NCBI GenBank assembly: GCA_963978905.1
Contig: OZ022257.1
Span: 12,112,509 to 12,176,508 of the forward strand
Source: Trichostrongylus colubriformis
Lineage: Eukaryota > Nematoda > Chromadorea > Rhabditida > Trichostrongylidae
DNA length: 64,000 bases
Reading direction: 5' to 3'
Positions 57,639-64,000 of this stretch are shown in pieces. The position numbers and the translations under genes are program-made. Positions within the stretch are counted from its first letter, which is position 1. Each line of letters opens with the position of its first letter. Under the pieces are notes generated by a model, which ran no database searches, was not told where the DNA came from, and was given only the letters and a program-made list of their open reading frames with translations.

Positions 57639-60600
57639 TCATTCGTCTTCCTCATCGCTACCATGAAAACTGGGCCTCCTACTGGTGGCAGCGGAGGGAA
57701 CCTGGTAAAAAAATAAAATTTACGTAAGAATACTATTACCCTTAGGCCCATAACACTTTCAGTACCAACCTTTCCTTCATTTTGACGTATTATGTTCTCC
57801 AGATCTGGATGGAGCTTTTCCAAAGCCATTCGACGGCAATCCCTTGAACAATACAGATCAGTAAAACCCACGTTCACGGTCAGCGACTAGTCGCTGCGAC
57901 CTGATTGGTTCGAAGTATTTAGGCTGCGGTCATACTTGCGCCGGGGAGGCGTGGCCTCGTTAGCAGGCAGCGAGGCAGAGTGGCAAGGAGGAAGTACAGA
58001 GGTGACGCAGGCAACGAGACAGGGTGGCACAGCCGAAGACGCAGAGATACTCACCACGCTCTGCCGCCGACACCGCGAAGTATGAACGCGACGTACTGCA
58101 GGAGCACTGGCTACGATCAATACTGTGCGCTGGCACAATACTATGCGCCGGTACTGATCGCAGCGCCTGCGTTGCATGGTGTTGCGCCGACGGCCATGAT
58201 CTTTGCAATATTAGCGATCGCTCGCTGAGTGTGAACGCGGACATATTAGTTAGTTCAGCTTATAATAAAGATAAGGTAGAGATGGGGCATTGGCTAATGG
58301 CGTGGCTACTACAGTACCTGTATAGTCGTAGACAATTCACAAAATCCATCCACTTAAGTCAATTTATTTCATTTATATACAGCAGTAATGATGCTCTAAT
58401 GTGAATGGGTGATCGAAAATGCAAATTTCAGGTTGTGTGTACCGTGACGTTGACTATTCGAAAATTAGTAGACGAAAAAAGATTTTCGATAGATGTCGAA
58501 TGCGCTGGCGCTTTCCACGGGAATAAAAATCTCCAGCTCACCTGTAGAATACGCCCAGACTATTCCAATCGAGCAACTCGCTAAGCCGCTCGGTTCTGTT
58601 TCGTTGAATAATTCGCTGTCGACGGGACATACCGCAAAAATCATACCTTAAAATCAGATTTCTACATGTCTTGAAGAATTTTGGACAATTTCAATTGATT
58701 TTAATTTTTTATAGCATTTCATTCCACAAAAATATAAAAATTTCCACTAGCAAAGCCACTAAAACATACATTATTTGAGCCAGTTGTCGAACTGATTCCT
58801 CTGCACTTTTGAATCGTCGATCAACAACGTAGATACCGTACGATGATGGATCCTCGACATGTTCCTGAATGAAAGGGATTATCGCCAGATTGAAGCAAAC
58901 AACCCCGATTCAAGCTCCACCAACAATCAATCCAGCGCTCAAAAAAATCTACGGGGTAGCGGTGATTAATGTGGAAACAGCGAGACGATCAAACATCTTC
59001 GACATCTGTCAACGCGCCTGTTATTAGAACAGGAAGCAATGCCAGGTACCCGTTTTGGGTACCGATAAAGCTGACTGAAAGATAAACATGCACATTTTCC
59101 AATCAGGAAACTATTAAGAACATTCCAGTGACGTTTGGGACAGCAAAAAGAGAAATCGATTCGCAAACAAAAAATCACATAAGTAATTTGCTTTTTACGC
59201 AAGTAGAAACACAAAAAATCGCTGGTTTCGTACTCGCTTCCAAACAGCTGCCGATAAAAATAAAGTTATAAGTAAACAAAACAAAGCTAAGATAAACAGC
59301 GCTTTGATCACTCAATAAAAAATCGTAGCTAAATTTTTCTATGGCGCAGCAAGCGTGAGGTCAAAAAAGCTTATCCCCCTCCCGCCCTGATTTCTGAATA
59401 TGGTTAACTTTTGAATATGGACTGAGAAAGTTTAAAAAAGACTTTGAATAGAACTCGTCCTTGAATACATGGCTGACCATCACAACAACAAATGCAGTTC
59501 CCACATATCTATAGGGCCTAGTGCAAGAAAAGCCCATGCGGCGTGGCATCGTGCGATTTTAAACTCCGATCCTTTAAAGACAGTGATAGGGGTAATGTGA
59601 GGGACGAGAACTACCAGAATGAGTTATGCAAGTGAAAGGTAGGGGTCTGGGAATACTATATGTGGCGAAATTCCGAGAAGAAAGAGTGTTCTCGGGCTTT
59701 ATAAAAACCGTCTTCTTCAGCAGCCTTCACTTGTTTCATGCCGGCCCACCCTTCTTTTGGTCCGACCCGCCTCCTTTGAGAATGAACGGCGGCAAGGGGG
59801 TTCTATTTCTCGGGTTCTCGGCCATTTCATTCGGTTTTTCCTTCGCTGTCGCACTACTACGCACTGCACCTTCATATTTGACGATCTTTCTATATTCGGC
59901 ACGAATTACCCCTATCACTGCCTTTAAGCGCCTCCACGTGTAGCCCTTCGCGCTTTCGCGATGCCGCGTCGGTCTCCTGCGCTAGATTAGCATGGGCCGA
60001 TGAGGAAGAATATAAAGAAGAAAATTTTGCCCATAAAGAAACCATACCTGCATGAAACATCCAAATCCACTGAGGTTCGTTGAAATGGATGGAATTCCCA
60101 TGACAGTGCATTCTGCAGGAGTGTATCTGAAAAGGAGATATCAAACGACATCAGCGGCTGCTTACTACACAAAAATCCTGCTGCTGATGGTCGCCTACCC
60201 CCATGGTTCATAGTACGATGGGAATACTCCCAGATGGCAGCCTCGTACAAAGTCTTCATAGTCAAGACCAATCAAAGGAGAAACAGACGATAAAAACTCT
60301 GAAATCATGCAAAAATTTGATACATAATTTGACCTCAAATACTGATTACTCGTCATAATTGACTGGTTAATTATGTACCAATTACTGCTAATTATACAAA
60401 AATGAAAAACGGGAAATTAAGAACATACCCGGATGGAACACCACTTTCACTCGATGATCACGGTAATTTAGCAGCTGTGTTCGCCTCAATGCACTTAAAA
60501 CCTGCAAAACAGAAAAAAACAGATTATTAGTAAAGTAAACAACACAAGTAGGTAAATAGTAAACAACGACGACAAAAATCCAACAACTGTCGATTCGCAG

Positions 60601-63600
60601 ATGATTGTGGTGCAAGAGGAACCGTTAACACTTCGTCTCACAAAAATCTCAACTTTCATTCCTCAGCGTGTCCCTCAAGAATACTCCGCGCGCATGTCGC
60701 AGCGGTTCCTCCTGCACCACACATGTTACAATTCGTCAGAAAACATGAAAAAGAGGTTACTACAAGGATGCTGAGTTATGGGCAAAAGCTTCGGTGCCGG
60801 ACGGGACTCGAACCCGCACTTCATCCTTTCCGGGGATATGTGCTAATCCATTACACTACCGACACCACCTTCACCTTAACTCAGCTTTCTGAATGGTATA
60901 TTTACCATAGCTTATCAGCACTCACACGTATAACGTGTTGAGCCGGTTGGCCAATATCGGCATCGAACCGTGAAGCTGAAAGCTTTAGTAATGGTTTTGA
61001 TATTTTTGATTTTTGATAACTGCTGTTATCTCACGTTCAACACGTACTGCTCAACACGTTATACGTGTGAGTGCTGATAAGCTATGGTAAATATACCATT
61101 CAGAAAGCTGAGTTAAGGTGAAGGTGGTGTCGGTAGTGTAATGGATTAGCACATATCCCCGGAAAGGTTGAAGTGCGGGTTCGAGTCCCGTCCGGCACCG
61201 AAGCTTTTGCCCATAACTCAGCATCCTTGTAGTAACTTTCGCATCGCGAGCTGCGGCGATAAACAGCAGTTATCAAAAAACAAAAATGAAAAAGAGGGCT
61301 TCTGTATAAATTAACTGTCAAAAATGGCAACGGATCCAATATCATACCTGATCGTCTCCACGAACCATATTATGCGTACAGATAGGCGGTAGATCTCTCT
61401 TTTCAGTGGCCATTATACATCGTTTCAGCTGGAAATATTGATTCTCAAATGACGACGACACCATTACTATTACCGAATGATACTAATAAGTAAATGCTAT
61501 ATTGGACCCAGTTGAGCGCCGTGAACCTCATTAGGGATTGCCGAACATCTGGCGCTTATCAGGTATCGCGAGCAGATTAGGTTTTTCGAGGTTTTCTTGA
61601 TAGAGTTGATCACATCAGTGTTCGAAAGTTAGTTAAAAAAATCTACAAAAAGTTATGACGAAACGTGAAAATTATCGTACATATTTTACCAAAAATTGAT
61701 ACTTAAAATACCTGGAAAATGTTGAGGAAAAGAGGAAAAAGAGTGCAAATAAGAGCGCTTAAAAGTGAAAATAAGGATAAAAGGACAAAGTTTTTTGCGT
61801 TAATCAATCCCTTCTGTGGGATGCGCCGCACATTCTAGTTCCATTCAGAATCGTGATGGCTGGTGAATGTGATGTGGCCTATACAATGACTTGCGGTGGC
61901 CAGCCGATGTACAAGTCAGTGCTTTTATCCTCCCAGATGAGTCTGGTACCAATTTACCGACCCTGGAGGGATGGAAGACTTGGTTGGCTTGGGCGGGCGT
62001 TGATGCGGGATTTGATCCCCGCACCATGAGAGTGGGGTGCGCGCCACCTGTCACTACACCACCTCCGCCCTCTGGTGAAAAAGTGAAAATATCTGACCAA
62101 AATATTATCAGCTGGAGATAGAAGATCGTGACCATCAGGGAGATGGCCTTGAAGACAGATATCGAACATCCGTTGTCCGATACTCTCCTAAACTGAGATT
62201 ATTTGAAACAGCAACTAAAATCAGCTCTATTGATTCATTGCACCTTGATTCTGTCTACGGCTTCCTTCAACTGTTTCGTGACCGCTTGTCCTTTGAGTGA
62301 TTCAACGTTGAAAGAGTTCGAAGGCGCTGGAATCGAAGGCGGTCAATATCGGCACGATCGACAAAAAAGGCACCGTCAAGAAACCTGGATAAATGATAAA
62401 CGCCACGACGGTGACTCCCTTGTGTCGAGGATCCGTCGTGGTTTGTAGATAGTGGTTGAGACGAGCCAGTGATTCTATGAATAGATCGCCTCCTTTATTA
62501 GAAAACTCGTACCTGTAAAATAAGTGGTCAGTTTGTCTCATCCTAAAATCAACCACGGTTTCTCCATTACCCGTCAGTTTATTTGAACGCGCCGCTTTCA
62601 CAACACTTGATCCAATTCAAGTCAACAAAAGAAAATGTCGCCGCTATCATAATAAGAAGGTAGGGAGCATCCCACCGTGGACGCTACTTTGATTCGCGTT
62701 CATACTTTGCGGTGTCGGCGGCGAAGTGTGGCTGCGTGTCCCTGTGTTCCTGTGCTTGTACCACCCTGTCTAACTCGCTGCGTCGTCTCTGCACCTCCTC
62801 CGTGCCACTCCGCATTCCTGCCTGTGAACGCAGCCATGCCCCTGCCGGCGCAAAGCATGAACGCGGCTTCAACTGAGACTAGAAGGAGAAAGAAAATCTC
62901 TCTTAGCGGCCTTTGATCCACCTCTACAGTTAACATACTCGACCATTGTGAACACCCAAATTATCCCTCCTTTTCGGGTCACTATTCAAAGTGAAACATT
63001 AAGAGTCACTTTTTACTGTGGTATCTCCTTCTCAGACCATTTCGCTGGTTTTCCCGCTTGAAAGCTATTCATAAACTTGCTTAGAGTAATTAAGCGGAGA
63101 TTCCCAAAGGAATTGTTGTGATGGGCAGATGAAACCGCTCCATTTCAGTTCATCTGCTCAATTAACGGCTGCTACAGCTAAATACCGTCACTCAAGCTGA
63201 GAGAATCTTTGGCAATGCATCAGAGTACAATTGGCGTCACGTGCACTGTGGTGATAAATTCACAGCCACATAGAAGAAACTCATTCCTGCCTATTCAATG
63301 CGTCTTTCATATCAAATATCACGTAGAAAGGTCAATGACAGTGCTAGGGGCCACGCTCGAGGGTTAGTACGATGTCTAGTAAGCGGCGAGAATGTGATGG
63401 CAAAACACGAGAGAGGTCATGAATTGAAAATAAAAGCAATAAACTGAACAAAAATGTCATAAAAATGAAAATAAATGCGATTGTAATGGCTAGCAGGATA
63501 GCTTCGAGCAGCTTGCATGACTCTCTTCCGAAAAGTAATAAGAAAGATGCTCGATCCCAAAAAAAACATCAAACAAGAAAATGGAAAAATATAAAATATA

Positions 63601-64000
63601 AAAATAGAATAGAAAGCTAGCAGAACGCTGCATTCATACTCCACGACACCAGCGCAACGATTGCGTTTTCATCAGCGCACACGCAACGCAGTCTCGCAAG
63701 TTGCATGGTATAAATGTAACCTCATGTTAGAGCAATTAGGATCTCGTGGACCGTAAATTCAGAAAGCACTGGAACAAACAGTAATCACTAACCTTCCGGC
63801 AGTAAATAAATACAGCGTTTTGTCTAAATCAAAATCCAAGTGTCCATGAAAATGTCCTCGTATAAAGTTATGGATTTTCTCTTTGGCCATTGAATGCAGA
63901 TTCTAAATTTTAAGCTGCTTGAACTAAAGCAACAATCGTAAAAAAAAAAAAGAAAATTGTCTAAATACCTGAAATTCATGCAAAGCAGCAAACTTTACAA
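57639..64000 (-). CDS. gsy-1: Glycogen synthase (partial, 5' end outside window)
   Basis: GT3-family glycogen synthase, which adds glucose from UDP-glucose to glycogen. Thirteen exons in frame: 64000-63969 (cut by the window edge), 63902-63793, 62512-62385, 62326-62244, 62187-62098, 61428-61348, 60501-60429, 60298-60199, 60126-60048, 58864-58770, 58646-58542, 57842-57770 and 57701-57639, giving 369 aa of the C-terminal half. Matches include [83 protein letters not shown], then [20 protein letters not shown]. The catalytic E-x7-E pair (EPWGYTPAE) and the arginine cluster ([14 protein letters not shown]) that senses glucose-6-phosphate are intact. The C-terminal regulatory tail is very short ([14 protein letters not shown]) compared with the roughly 90-residue phosphorylated tail of mammalian GYS1, though it keeps a basic-directed serine and the acidic end. 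Several introns hold mobile elements. Confidence 0.95.
57918..58096. mobile_element. Short TIR element, GTTCATACTTTGCG family
   Basis: TTAGGCTGCGGTCATACTTG at the left and GCGAAGTATGAACGCGACGT at the right are inverted; GC-rich interior with GAGGCAGAGTGGCAAGGAGG and GACGCAGGCAACGAGA as in the sister copies. A second partial end (GAGTGTGAACGCGG, 58226-58240) suggests a neighbouring truncated copy. In gsy-1 intron 11. Confidence 0.7.
59573..59928 (+). mobile_element. TIR element, TTAAAGACAG family, copy 4
   Basis: Best-preserved ends of the family: TTTAAAGACAGTGATAGGGGTAAT at the left and its complement ATTACCCCTATCACTGCCTTTAA at the right (one mismatch). Internally deleted relative to the other copies (about 355 bp against 550-600). 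In gsy-1 intron 9. Confidence 0.82.
60753..61290. repeat. Head-to-head pair of tRNA-derived SINEs (large palindrome)
   Basis: 60753-61005 is a minus-strand copy and 61030-61290 a plus-strand copy; they are reverse complements for most of their length. Each has the tail, B-box GGGTTCGAGTCCCGTCCG, GTAGTGTAATGGATTAGCAC (A-box area) and the upstream CACACGTATAACGTGTTGAG segment. The tRNA-like head at 61129-61201 pairs GGTGTCG with CGGCACC at its ends. In gsy-1 intron 6. Confidence 0.8.
61890..62063 (+). repeat. SINE-like repeat, second type
   Basis: Carries GCGGGATTTGATCCCCGC, a T-arm-like hairpin, after CCAGATGAGTCTGGTACCAA and CTTGGTTGGCTTGGGCGGGC. Related pieces occur near 41085-41130 (CAGGATTTGATCCCCGGATC) and 42215-42240 (CACCAGATTCATCTGGGAGG). 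Lies just before gsy-1 exon 62098-62187 in the intron. Confidence 0.45.
62690..62873. mobile_element. Short TIR element, GTTCATACTTTGCG family
   Basis: CGCGTTCATACTTTGCGGTG at the left and GCGCAAAGCATGAACGCGGC at the right are inverted; interior GCTGCGTCGTCTCTGCACCT and CCTGTGAACGCAGCCATGCC match 10900-11045. In gsy-1 intron 2. Confidence 0.8.

Noticed and set aside
61129..61201. A functional tRNA gene
   Set aside because: The fold is tRNA-like, but the sequence is part of a multi-copy unit with a shared non-tRNA tail and lacks U33, so it is a SINE head.
1..64000. CRISPR arrays, bacterial operons, viral genes, rRNA genes
   Set aside because: None seen; the spliced nematode genes show a eukaryotic chromosome, and the repeats are dispersed elements or simple repeats rather than spaced arrays.

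Overview
This is a eukaryotic window, almost certainly from a clade V (strongylid or rhabditid-like) parasitic nematode such as a hookworm or trichostrongyle. The genes are split by introns with GT...TTTTCAG junctions, several start codons sit just downstream of a TTTTCAG acceptor (the layout of spliced-leader trans-splicing), and every recognisable gene has a C. elegans-type ortholog. The exact species cannot be read from the sequence.

I rebuilt seven conserved genes exon by exon by keeping splice phase and family similarity consistent: pch-2/TRIP13 (+, 3990-6610), ctns-1/cystinosin (-, 13082-8429), an AAR2 spliceosome factor (+, 26999-30830), a BTB/POZ plus C2H2 zinc-finger protein (-, 38622-36047), tub-1/Tubby (-, 50460-43128), tmem-138 (+, 52998-55698) and glycogen synthase gsy-1 (-, 57639 to the right edge, 5' end outside). 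Six reading frames close without a break; gsy-1 is open through all 13 exons seen. From memory, C. elegans has pch-2, tub-1 and the AAR2 homolog on one chromosome II cosmid (F10B5), so this looks like a conserved neighbourhood enlarged by repeats.

Region by region: 1-3989 holds SINE pieces and a fold-back element. 3990-6610 is pch-2, convergent with ctns-1. 13.1-27.0 kb is a gene-poor stretch of repeats with two unassigned open frames. 27.0-30.8 kb is AAR2, convergent with the BTB-zinc-finger gene. 43.1-50.5 kb is tub-1, head to head with tmem-138. tmem-138 and gsy-1 converge.

The genes serve meiosis, lysosomal transport, splicing, transcription, cilia and glycogen storage and do not form one pathway. 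The exception is tub-1/tmem-138, two ciliary genes in divergent orientation, with an exact X-box (RFX/DAF-19) motif about 105 bp before the tmem-138 start.

Introns and spacers are loaded with mobile DNA: three palindromic mariner-derived elements, a family of short elements ending in GTTCATACTTTGCG, a four-copy family ending in TTAAAGACAG...GGGGTAAT, a tRNA-derived SINE family with one head-to-head pair, and one nested insertion with clear TA duplications.
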